Below are positions 12,301 through 22,500 of a DNA stretch of 64,000 bases, one piece after another (the stretch's first letter is position 1; each line of letters opens with the position of its first letter). The stretch spans positions 32,788,397-32,852,396 of the forward strand of contig OZ038401.1 in NCBI GenBank assembly GCA_964036045.1, written 5' to 3'. The DNA is from Eutreptiella sp. 'Long Island Sound 2002' (taxonomy: Eukaryota > Euglenozoa > Euglenophyceae > Eutreptiales > Eutreptiaceae). Below the pieces are notes generated by a model. That model was given only the letters and a program-made list of their open reading frames with translations, had not been told where the DNA came from and did no database searches. The translations under genes were made by a program, and so were the position numbers.

Positions 12301-13918
12301 AATGTATGGCACACGACTTACGCTTTTTTTGCGACTTGACCTACGCAAAAAAAATTACGTGACTTATGCCTTTTTTTGTCACACGACCTACACCCCCCAA
12401 AAACGCGATTTAGGCTTCAAAAAAAATACACCACTTACGCCTTGAAAAAAAATACGCGACCCATGCCAAAAAATGAAAAAACTCTCCCCTGATCTGAAGC
12501 ATTCTGGAACACCCAAGACAGCAGGTGTTATATGGCCAATCTGCCCATTTGCGGGCCAGTGCTGATTTTGTCCCCCGCTCCAAAGTGTTGGGGACCCCCC
12601 AAACGACAGGGGCTATGTAGCCCTTCTGCTCACTTGTGTGCCACTGCTCATTTTGTCTCCCGCTCTAAAGTGTTGGGGACCCCCTAGACGGCAGGGGCCA
12701 TGTAGCCAATCTACCCAGTTGCGGGCCACTGCTGATTTTGTCTCAAGCTCTGAATTTTGGGGACCCCCTAGAAGGCATGGGTTGTGTAGCCAATCTGCGT
12801 CCAGGGCTGTGGGCGGGACACATGTCACAACGGCTGCGACTTGGAAGTTGGGAGGGGCTGTGCCGCTCGAAGAAGTCCATCGGGTTTCTGGGAGCGGCCC
12901 GTCCGTTGCTTTCCACTTGGTCCTGTGTTACTGCAGCCTGTCTCAGACCCGGTGGTTGTGCTCATCTGTGTTGGGTTCATGCAGGGGCGGGCTCTACCGG
13001 TCCTAGGAGCCGTAACCGAGCCCCCCCCCCCTCCGGTTGGGTTCAAGCATGTGAGCCTGTGGCCAGCAGCACAGAATGGTCCCATGGACGCCTGTGTCAT
13101 GGGGAGCCAGCACAGTCCTGCGCTCGTTTCATCTATTGAGCAGCATCTCTGGAGCAGCGCGGGACGCTGCAAATATACCTTGGTCTTCGGGCCCCTGACT
13201 GTTCCACCTGGCGGTGTGGTCGTTGTTTGCAGCCCCTCCTTGTTGGGGAGTGCTGCCCTTGGCAATCCGTTTGAAACAGATTTTGCCGGCGCTGAGGTGG
13301 GCAACGCCCTTTCAGCAGGCAGTCCTCGTGACACGGAGACGAAGATCGCGGCTATAATGGCTGCATTCAGAGCCTTAGACCTCCCAAACTTGGATGCAGT
13401 CCGAAGTTTGCTACGGTATGCACAGGTCGGGTTGCAGGGGTGGAGGGAAGTGATGGGCACCGCGCCCTGGGGAGGGTTGTGGGAACGAGTGAGGGAGGGA
13501 TAGATGGATAGAGAGCGAAGGAGATGGTGTCCTCGACTGACCACCTTCAGCATAAATAGAATTTCTTGTTGTTCAGTGTCGAACCTGCGCTCGCCTGTCA
13601 TGGGGTTAGAGCTGCTCTTAGATCATCGGGTCAGTAATCTTTGTTTCTTGTTGCAATGGAACAACCCGTTGGATCCCCTTTGCAAAAATCACAGCGCTTG
13701 TTTTGCTGGACTTCGCTATCTTTTGCTCATTGGCAGCTGCATACTTGCAGAGTTTGCTTGTGAAGACGACAAGAGCGAAGCGAGCGCCAAGGATCGGATG
13801 TACTGTGCATTGGGTGCCAAGGGCCAGAGCACAAATTGTTCAGGGAAAGGCGACAGGCAGCATGAGGAAGGTCTACAAAGGAGCCCTGTGGCCCTTTGTC
13901 CAAGAAACAGAGGCATAA
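1042..13918 (+). CDS. Multi-exon coiled-coil protein of unknown function (3' part; 5' end not seen)
   Basis: Proposed exons: 1042-1219, 1930-2005, 2596-2714, 3745-3775, 4938-5043, 7499-7582, 8750-about 8910, 9261-9331, 10136-10265, 11311-11334 (uncertain), 11819-11983, 12985-13415, 13577-13629 and 13695-13918, ending in TAA. Almost every junction is AG/GT and reading phases agree between neighbours. The exceptions are 8750 to 9261 and 10136 to 11819, where the exact donors are unresolved. The first exon is helical and Ala-rich. The exons from 2596 to 8910 encode charged heptad-like helices (for example [45 protein letters not shown]), typical of coiled coil. The last three exons give a compact non-coiled C-terminus ending [10 protein letters not shown] do not recognise the family; about 615 residues are visible. 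A scaffold or cytoskeletal role is inferred only from the coiled coil. The first exon opens in phase, so the start codon lies upstream. Confidence 0.62.
1287..1511. repeat. AGGC minisatellite in an intron
   Basis: Tandem AGGC/GGCA units, purest near 1395-1437, with GGGA interruptions. It lies in the intron between exons 1042-1219 and 1930-2005. A complementary GCCT-type array follows at 1712-1850 in the same intron. Confidence 0.9.
1712..1850. repeat. GCCT/TGCC degenerate array, complementary to the preceding AGGC array
   Basis: Repeated GCCTGCC words separated by short T-rich interruptions. Its strand polarity is opposite to the 1287-1511 array, so an RNA copy of the intron could fold the two together. 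Confidence 0.75.
2887..2920. repeat. (CA)n microsatellite
   Basis: Uninterrupted CA repeat in the intron between exons 2596-2714 and 3745-3775. It is followed by GT arrays at 3060-3092, 3211-3274 and 3351-3392 in the same intron. Confidence 0.95.
3172..3441. repeat. Tandem duplication of a GT-microsatellite-containing unit
   Basis: Two copies (about 3172-3321 and 3323-3441) share CTTTATTT, a GGTTTTGCGG segment, a (GT)n tract of different length, then TGGCTGGGTGGTGGCACC and a GGCGATGGCGACGG end. Copies differ mainly in GT length (about 64 versus 42 bases). Confidence 0.9.
4261..4398. repeat. Compound CA/AAACAC microsatellite
   Basis: CACA units interspersed with AAACAC, then ACGC units. It sits in the intron between exons 3745-3775 and 4938-5043, downstream of TG-rich stretches near 3821-3840 and 4009-4050. 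Confidence 0.9.
4681..4816 (+). pseudogene. Duplicated exon pair (paralogue of 29108-29248), probably not used here
   Basis: A 28-base exon-like block (4681-4708) after CTGCAG is followed by a GTAAGT donor, a short intron ending GCGGCAG, and a second block from 4770. The encoded pair reads [10 protein letters not shown] then [13 protein letters not shown]. The copy at 29108/29202 reads PFLDGSGTSD then SAYVICVRNLNK. Phase and intron position match between copies, and intron sequence is also similar, so the duplication is fairly recent. In the surrounding gene, the exon at 3745-3775 joins 4938 in phase without these blocks. I therefore infer a captured or alternative exon pair rather than a constitutive one. 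Confidence 0.5.
5044..7498. other. Long intron of the coiled-coil gene
   Basis: Contains many loosely repeated GGGCCCTCAGTGGAT-type segments (about 5880-6900, spaced 30-70 bases), a (TCC)n tract near 7255-7283, and TG-rich sequence near 7360-7400. No coding segment was recognised. Confidence 0.5.
11155..11280. repeat. Pyrimidine CTCC/CACTCC repeat tract
   Basis: CCTCCCTCCCTCC followed by CACTCC-like units, strongly pyrimidine-biased on the + strand. It lies just upstream of a possible 24-base microexon (11311-11334) with a consensus GTAAGT donor. Confidence 0.85.
12217..12480. repeat. Inverted minisatellite with TAAGTCGC / GCGACTTA units
   Basis: The left half carries AAGTCGC followed by T-runs. 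The right half carries A-runs next to CGACTTA, ACGACTTACGC or TACGCGAC. The motif thus changes strand around 12290-12310, making an imperfect inverted array inside the intron between exons 11819-11983 and 12985-13415. Confidence 0.75.
12500..12815. repeat. 85-bp tandem repeat (about 3.3 copies)
   Basis: Units start at 12561, 12646 and 12731 with GCTGATTTTGTC-like openings, then a GGGGACCCCC core and a GTGTAGCC-like segment. Spacing is exactly 85 bases. Related units occur near 18970-19085, 29833-30170 and 46160-46322. Confidence 0.9.
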
Positions 13919-14430
13919 TCGATGTGCAGGCGGTATTCAGTGGGCATATAATTTTATTGTCCTTGTCCAAGGTTCAGGAGTATGAGTTTGGGACCTGGAC
14001 ATGTGGACAGGGGTTACCGTGGTCGGTGTGCGTGGGCACTTGAGGGACAAAGGAGAATAGGATGAAGTGCAGCCAGGCAAGGGCATGGGGCACAACACAC
14101 ATGCAGTCTGCTCACCCCCACCTCTGCTAGCGATTCTGGGGGGCTACTCCCAGCCATATCACCAAAAGTATGTTTTGCTCATCCCACATGGTGTGCACCT
14201 CTCTGGCCCGTGAGGTGTGGCTCCGTTATGTGCAGTGGTGCAGTGGTATTCAATGGTGTGGCATCACCAGACACCTCCTGCCCGGTATGTGTCGGCCAAC
14301 AGCAATGCTTATAATATTTTGTCTGATGTCTGCACCTGGCCTGCACTAGTGGGATGCTATGCAAGCGTGAACACCTGTCCTTGACAACCATGATATCACG
14401 TACGATATTTGCCAATTGCGGCAAGTTCAG
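13919..14430. other. Intergenic region between the coiled-coil and EF-hand-like genes
   Basis: No exon was recognised. The first exon and promoter of the next gene should lie here or be hidden in small exons. No TATA-like or initiator element is clear enough to call. Confidence 0.4.
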
Positions 14431-17400
14431 CGCATTTGCGCTGAGCAACACACAAAACGCTATTATGGGGATGAAATTCACCGCCTATTTTCATTGTTGC
14501 CCCTACTTGGTTTTGGCGGGATCGAATTTCATACATGGTTTTTCATCCATACGGTTGCTTTTTTTTTTATGCGCAACTCCTTTCCTCCGGGGTCAGTGGT
14601 GTTCTGTTGGGTGGGTAGTTACGGCCACCTAAGCTATAGGGCTATGGGGCTGTGGCTGCATTAAGCATGGTGCCAAGGACAGGCTGCTCATTGGGGGTGC
14701 CTCCATGCACACATGCACAGCCGCCAGAGTCATACAGCCGTATTGTGGTACAGTCTTGCAGTCCTACAGCCCCGCAGCCCACAGCCGCAGCCTCGGCGCT
14801 TCACACCGCACAACCCACAGACACACAGATGCATAGCCCCACAGTCCTGCTGCTGCACAGCCCCGCAGGCATCCAGCCCTCCAATACACATTCCTTAGCC
14901 CACAGTCCCAGGGTTTCACAGCTCCACAGTCCCTCAGTACCCAGGATCCAATCGGTCTACTGTCTTCAGATCTGCACTCCATAAGTCAAACTTGACGGCG
15001 TCCCACAATTATCCGCTGTATGCACTGATTGCGTATTTGGGTAAAGTGACCATGTACAGTCTGGATTTGAAGGAAGCAGACAAGCGCAAGTTCCAGAAGG
15101 AGACAGGGTGGAAGGAACCCGGGGTCTCTGCGTCATGGCGCGCCATTGATATGATAGAGGCATTGGTGGATGGTGTGGATCCCTGTGCACGCTGTGGAAT
15201 CGTTGTTGGTGGGGCTGCTGGCATTGTGGGTATTCGGGTCTTTGTTGGCGTTTGCGTTTTAGGGGTTCGTTTGGTGTTTGTGGTGGTAATGGTGGTGGTT
15301 TTGGCGGTGGTGGCAACACCTTTTTTGTGCACTTGCTTGTGTTGCAGGGAGGGGTGCACATGATATATACGAGCAGGAGTCAACAGCAAAAAATATGACA
15401 TACCAAGGCAATGAATGAGCAAGAAGGATATTTGCTTCGGCATAGTGAGGATTAGGATCGAAGGAAATGTGGGCCGTGTATGGATTGTATTGCGGACAGT
15501 GTTGGTGTCAATGCAGATGTTGATGTTGGCATTGGTGTTGGTGTTGTTGTTATTCTTTGTGTGGGTGTTGGTGTTGGTGTTGATGTTGGTATTGGTTGTG
15601 TTTGTAAAATTAGAGATGTTCATCTTGATGATGGTGCGACTGCTTCTCTATCGGTTTCGCTATCCAAATGCATGTGTGTCAGCCACCAGTGTGAGGCCTG
15701 TGGGCCAGGACATTGGCATCCAGTGCAATGAAGTCGAGCAGTGCGATGAGGAGGAGGAGGCGCTGTTTACGCATTACGCAGACAAGGTTTGCCGCTCTGC
15801 AGGATTCTGGCAGCCCTGAGTCTTTGGCATCTCCTTTGTGCAGCCACGTGGGAACAGAGGCTGGGAAGTGAAGATCGAGTGGAGGAGAGGGTAAGGGAGG
15901 GAGGGAGGGAGGGAGGGAGGGCAGAGGTAAATGGGTTACTCGACCAGAAGTCATGGCTTGGGTTTTTCAATCCTCTGATGTTTTTTCCTCCTTGGGGCGG
16001 TATGCAGCCGCTCTTTCAGCACAAAACGCGCATGCAAGCCCTTTGGCAAATGCTGCTGAAGCATTCTGGTGTGTAGTTGAAGTACCGGGCAGGCCTCCCA
16101 TTGTAGCCCCTCCGTTGTTTTGACCCTCAGGACCCTTGGGAGTCCATGCCCTTCGAAAATCCCTGAGCAAGTCAGACGCGATGGATTCATTGGGTTTGCC
16201 CCAACCAACAGATTATTGCGGGGTCTGGCATCAAATGACACGTGGATGCGGGATCCTTTACGAAGGACGTGGGGTAAGCATGGACAGGCCGAATCTTTTA
16301 CACATTGTGGACAAAGACCTGGCGGCGCTGATTGATTGTGACTGGCGGGGCAAGTTCTAGGTGGGGGGGTCATGGACCTGAGGTTCCATGCCACGTTAGG
16401 TCCAGGGGTGAGCAGGGGGCAAGCAAGGAAACAAGCAAAGTTCGGCACATACGCCTGCACATACACATACACGTACACGTGCGCATACGCGCATGGATGC
16501 GCATACGCATACACATGCCTTGCCCCCCCTGCCCCCAGACACATGCAGACAACGCTGCTACAAGAAGTAGACATGCAGCAGGTTCTCGCTCTGACAGTGC
16601 GTTTCGTTTCTCACGCCAATTTGCATTGTCTGTCATTCCCACTCCGTTTTGAAGTTACCTGCCTTTGAGTGGTTGCAGTCCAGTAGCTCTTGGTAGGTGG
16701 CTGTGTTAAACAAGGTTAGCTCACCTTAATAGGGTCCCCCTTCCCCCCCCGGCCCCCATCCCCACAACCGGATAGGGGGTTGGTGAGGTTGGGATACCTA
16801 CTTGGGGGGTGGGTGCATTTTTAGTAGAGGCTGCAGCAGTGTCGTTGTGGATGCAGTTGGATCTGGACCTTGATGGAGACGTCCTCCCCACGGATGCGGC
16901 CCAGGCAGAGGGGTACTTGAATGCGATCCGGCAGTGCCTGAAGGAGTGCATCGGGGGGCTGCATTCGGTCTTCATGTATTATTGCTCCAGCGATAAGAAG
17001 TATCATGGCATGAACGAGCACGAGTTCTGGAGGTATGCGCGTGGTCATTAGCGTCAACACTGCACCGATGTCCGCGGCCGAGGGTTGCAGGTACGAAGCC
17101 GGAAAGGCAAGGGGGGGGCGGCAGAGGTCAGAGCAGGACAGAACACAGCAGAACAGCAGAGAGCAAAGCAGTGCAGGGCGGAACAGCACAACCCAGACTG
17201 GAGCAGAACAAAGCGCAGCAGCGCCGGCGGACGAGAGCAGCGCCAAGGGGTCAAGCGCAGAGGAGAAGAGCAGATACGACTGTGCAGCGCAGAGCACGAC
17301 AGAGCAACGCATGGAAGAGCAATGAGCGGAGTACAACGCAGACGAGCAAAGCAGGGCCGAGCAGAGAGGAGCTGACCAGTCCGGAACCCGCATGAGCACA

Positions 17401-19546
17401 GCCGAGCAGAGCGGTGCGGGGCAGGACAGGGCGAGCGGAGCGGCATAGCAGCAGGGGAATGCAGAGCAGGGCAGAACTCAGTAGCGTCACAGAGCGCAGA
17501 GCAAGGTAGAGCGGAACAGCGCAGAGGTGAGCAAGGCAGCACAACACAGAGTGCACCAGTACAGAGCAGAGTGGAGCTTTACAGCACGGCACAGTAACCA
17601 CTGCGTGCACGCACCCCAAGCACGCACACAGAGCACCACCACCAGCCCACTGCCCAACACCCAACAACAAGTGCCGCACCCACCACACGCACAGCCCCCC
17701 CCCCCCCCCCTGCCACACACGGCATAGAGAATAAAGATGCACTTATGCCTGACTGTGGAGTGCATTACCTCTGGTTTGCATTTGTCTGTTTTTAATTAGG
17801 TCTTCTCCAGCCGGCAAGCGGCGGGTTGCTCTTTTCGGCCATGCCGGTAATGCATGGTGTCTTTATCCGACACTGATTGCTGATGTCTGACTGACAGCTA
17901 CTGACTGTGATTGTCTGACTAATGTAGTCAGACATGATGTTCTGTTTTCTGTTTCAGACGCAGTGTGTGTCTTGAGGTTCAACCAGGTTTGGCATAGAGA
18001 ATAAAGATGCACTTATGCCTGACTGTGGAGTGCATTACCTCTGGTTTGCATTTGTCTGTTTTTAATTAGGTCACACACCCCCTGCCACACACACTGCAAC
18101 CACAGCCAGCAACCCCAGCATGCATGCACAGCAGCATATGGGGGGGGGGGGGGTTGCATTGGGGGCCAAGGAAAACTGTAGATGTGTAGCCCAAAAGAAT
18201 GTCACCAGAAAAAATGTTCACCAATGGTGTGCTTGCACCGAAAAACACCCTTAGCACCAAAAAACCCCTCGCGGACCATTTTTTTAAAAAAAAAAAAGGG
18301 GGGGGGGTTCCAAAACCCCTCCACCATCAGATCCCCCTCCCCCCCGGAAACATCCCTTGTTTGTGGTGTGCGGGTCCGGCCTTGTATGCCGCGTGTGCGG
18401 TGGGTGCAGTGGTTGCGCTTGGGTGTGAGGTTGTGGGCTGTTTACAAAGGGGGGGGGGGCTTCACCTGGGGACAACTTCGACGGGGAAAACTTCATTCGG
18501 GGAAAACTTCCTCACATGTCCCATTTTGATGCAAGGCCATCAGACATCAGAGGAGAAAATTTCGTTAGACACCCTCAACCCTTGGTTCTTTGTGGACAAT
18601 ATGGAGTTCCTGGGCCTTGCTCTTTTATCTTTTTTGGTGTGCAAATGGGCATTTTTTGCGGTGGCCCCCCATTCTTTTCATTTCATCGCTGGTGCACATG
18701 TCATAACGTACAGCTGCCCAACATGCAATAGCTAGTACGAAAAATAAATAGCATAGTGCCACAGCTCTGTTCCTAAAACGCAGAAATCACAGGCAGGTAA
18801 CACTTGTGAAAGTCAGGGAGGCAAACCATTCGGTGCATCAGAGAGAGCCCGAGATGGGACGAACAAGACAACCTGTCACTGTCACTGTTAACCAATTGTC
18901 AAATTGTGCAAAAAAAATTTCCGCGGGGAAAATTCCGTCGCCAATCTGAAAGGCGAATTTTTCACCGTGAAGTTGTCCCCTGGCGAAGCTAGTTTTGATT
19001 TTGTCCCGTTTTTTGGGGACCCCGAGAACACACGGGTTACGTAGCAATTCCGCCCCCTTCCGGGCCCCTGAGTTACTTGTTTTTTCAGGGGCTAACGCTG
19101 ATGGCTACACAATGTGTTCTTCCTTTCTTTTTCCTTTCTTTTCATGCTCCCTTGACTGTTGGGGGTAAGGACTTTCACACCTCCACGCTCCCACGCTTTT
19201 GGCGTGGCCCCTTGAGTTGGTGATACGGACTCTTTTGGAATGGGCATGTGGTGTTTTTGGATGCCCAAATGGATGGCGATGGTCGTTGGATCATTCAAGT
19301 GGGCACCCTATCCACCTTTGTGAAAACCGCGGTGGTAACGAGAGTTCAGCATTTTTGGAAGATGCTAATAGCTCCTCTTCTTCCTCGTCTTCCTCCTCTT
19401 CTACCGCTTCTTCCGGGGTGGAAGTTCTCCCCAAAAGGAAAGCTGTGAACGCCAAGGACACAAAGCGGCCCATTACCACTCCCATGCATCGTGCTAAGAA
19501 GCAATGCACGGTGAAGACGGTGAAGACGTTAGGGCGCAAGAAGGAG

Positions 19547-19588
<42 letters not shown>

Positions 19589-22500
19589 CACAAACTAATA
19601 CCTCCTCCACCCCGTACACCTTCTCCCTCTCCCTCTCCTTTCCCTATCGCAACATGCACACTTGGACTACAAGGCCTACACAATGGCGCGGGGAGGGAGA
19701 CTTGGCCCGCCGTAGCCTTAACGGCCTCCCAAGTTGCGTCGGCCAACCAGTATAGTACACACACACACACGCACACACACACACCTTCTTTTACCCCCTC
19801 CCCTTGATGCATTTCTAACCCCATGGTGTATTTCGAATCCCATGACCGCCTTGGAGACCCATAGTCCCGAGGTTTCTGCTACCCATTGCCGGAAACGCCC
19901 AAGCCGATGAAACCCTACCCCACACATGGGTAGGGGTGGTGCGGATTGTTGGATCACACCTACGCCACAAACCCAACTGTTCGGAGGTGCCCAATACTAT
20001 GTGGGAAGCGTAATGTATTTCATTTGGTGTGCATGCATGCCAACCCCTTAGGCCACCGACTCCATCTTGGGTCAGGCAAGGGGGGTAGGGGGTAGGGTGC
20101 CCTTCCCGCAGACGATACCCCCGCACAGCGAAAACCCCCCCTTAAAATCCCCCCTCAACCCCCCTTTTTAATTTTGGCTGTTGGGGTTTTTTTGAACCAG
20201 GATATCCGATTTTCGAGAAGCCCCCCCCCCCCCCCTGGATGTTTCCCATAGACAACCCTGGGAGCCAGAACATCCCCCGACCACAACGGTCATTACTGGT
20301 GGACACTATCCCATTCCACCCCATCCCCCCCCTTTGCTTCGTGTTGATTGGTGTGCTGCTTGTGTTGTGTGCTCTTCCCACGTTCACTCTACAACGTACA
20401 CACACTGTGCCCGATACCTGTCATTCCACAGTGCCCATGTTCAATCTTCACACTTATTTTTCCACCATTCTCCATGAATCGGCTGTGGCGCTTTGCTGCT
20501 GCAGCCCCCAAGCGCTGCACTGTTGGGGATGGGGCTGCAGGCGAATGTACCAGAGTTCTGCAACTCTTCCTTTGATGATAAATAGCCAGTTGGCAGCCGC
20601 TGCTGTTAAGTGCTTGCGGCAGGTCGCGTGATGCCCAATCACCTGTACATCACGTACCGTGAAAGCTTGTGGGGACTGCAATGAAGGCTGGGCACCCACT
20701 GGGGACCTGCTGAGTTGCAAGAGCGCACCCACCAGGACTGTGGTTCAACAAAATAACAAAATACATCCGGACGCCCGGCAGTCAACCGATGTTCGTGTTG
20801 TTTATTGCGACGTAGACCAGGAGCATGGGATGGGGCGCCACTGAGTCAGTGGATCTATCTCCTCTTCCCAGTCCGCCGCAGAGGCTATGCTGGGACAGAG
20901 GGATGAGCCAGAGTAGAAGATAGCGATCTGCCGTGTGGCTATCACAGCATACCTGCACACACACACCAATCACACATGCACGTGTGTGGGCGCAACCCCA
21001 CTGAGGCTCTCACAAACGCACGCACAAGTATACACATGCACGCATGCACGCATGATGATAATCCCAGGCATGCCGCCACACTTGGATGTGACACCCGTGC
21101 TACAGGTTTTGTCGGGATTTGGAGGTGTACAAGAACTGCGCGGACCAGCGCACGCGAGTGAAGAAAATATTCCTAGTTGCACTTTCTGGCGAAGACCACA
21201 CAGAGGGGCCCGGACGTTCGGAGCTGAGTCAGTCCGGCTGGGTAAAGACGTTGATATGGTGTGTGTTAGCATGTGCGTATGCGTATGTGCGCGTGCGTGC
21301 GCCTGGGCCGAGGTGTGTACGTGTCTTTGCGTGTGAGTGCATTGCATGCGCATGTCTGTGGGTACTTGTGTGCAGGTGGGGGTGTGCGTGTGTGCCAGTT
21401 AGGTCCTTTCCCATTCTTTCTGGACAGGGAGTAATATTTTTGCTTGGTAGCCTCTGTCTTGCTACAGATGCAGGTGGGTGTGGTGCGGCAACACTTATCA
21501 TCCAACCATCAATTAGATCTACAGTGTGGGGAGCACCGGAGCTAATTCTGGGCGCTGTGTAGATCAGCAGCCGGCAGTGGCCCCGGTGGTTGATCTTGTG
21601 CCTTGCCCTCTACAGACTTTCAGGATTTCCTCCAAGAAATTCATTCATGTGTGAGTATGACAGAGCAGGCCAGGCCAATGCTAGTTCTGGTCGCTGTGTT
21701 ATTATTGGTTCTCGTGGTGCTGAACCATACCATGTCAAAAGTCACCAGGTGGGCCAAACACGAACTGCACCAGCGATCCCTGGATTTTGGACTGTGGTTA
21801 GGTGAAGGGCGCGTGACTCATTCAGCCCAAAGCAGCACCTACAGTGCCTGGTTTGTTGCTGATTTAGCATTCACTGCCGTTCTACCTTTGCGTGCGGCTG
21901 AACTCCAAGGGGATCGCCTCTTGGCATCCGCATTGGTGCTGTGGTGGCTGTGTGTGAGAGGAACTGAAAGGACAGACATTGCTGCTTGAAGGGATACTGG
22001 AGAGATCATGTAAGGTGCTGGGTGTGCGATGTTTTGGGAGCCACGTGCAAACGCATTGACGAATCTCGGAAGATGCACCGCCGTTTGGCATCTGCGGGCC
22101 GAATATTGAGGCACATCGGACGGGATTTGACATACTTAGGACGAGATTTGGGCGCCATGAGAGGGTCTTTCGCGTGTGTGTGGTGGGGGGAGGAGGCCGG
22201 AGTTCAGGATGGCGTATCACACCGAGAACTGTTCCGCTAATTGGCGCCAGTCCCCACTGCTCAATCAGTCCAATTTGTGCTGTATATGATATGGTATTTG
22301 ATGTATGATGTGGTCTTGTGGAGCCCAGCCACCTGCGATGGTGCCTGTGTCCCTGTTTACAGGATGGCTAATGAGACCATGGCGTCCTATGGCCGGCTGC
22401 CAGAGCGAGTGGCTGCGTTTGTAGACCGCATTCTGGCCAATTCTAAACGCTTCAAAGTTCAAGGGTTCCGCAACATGATTTACGGAAAACAGGTGCTGTC

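Noticed and set aside
17054-17742. Long Cys/Ser/Leu-rich minus-strand ORFs
   Set aside because: They come from the purine-rich GAGCA repeat; several frames on both strands stay open at once.
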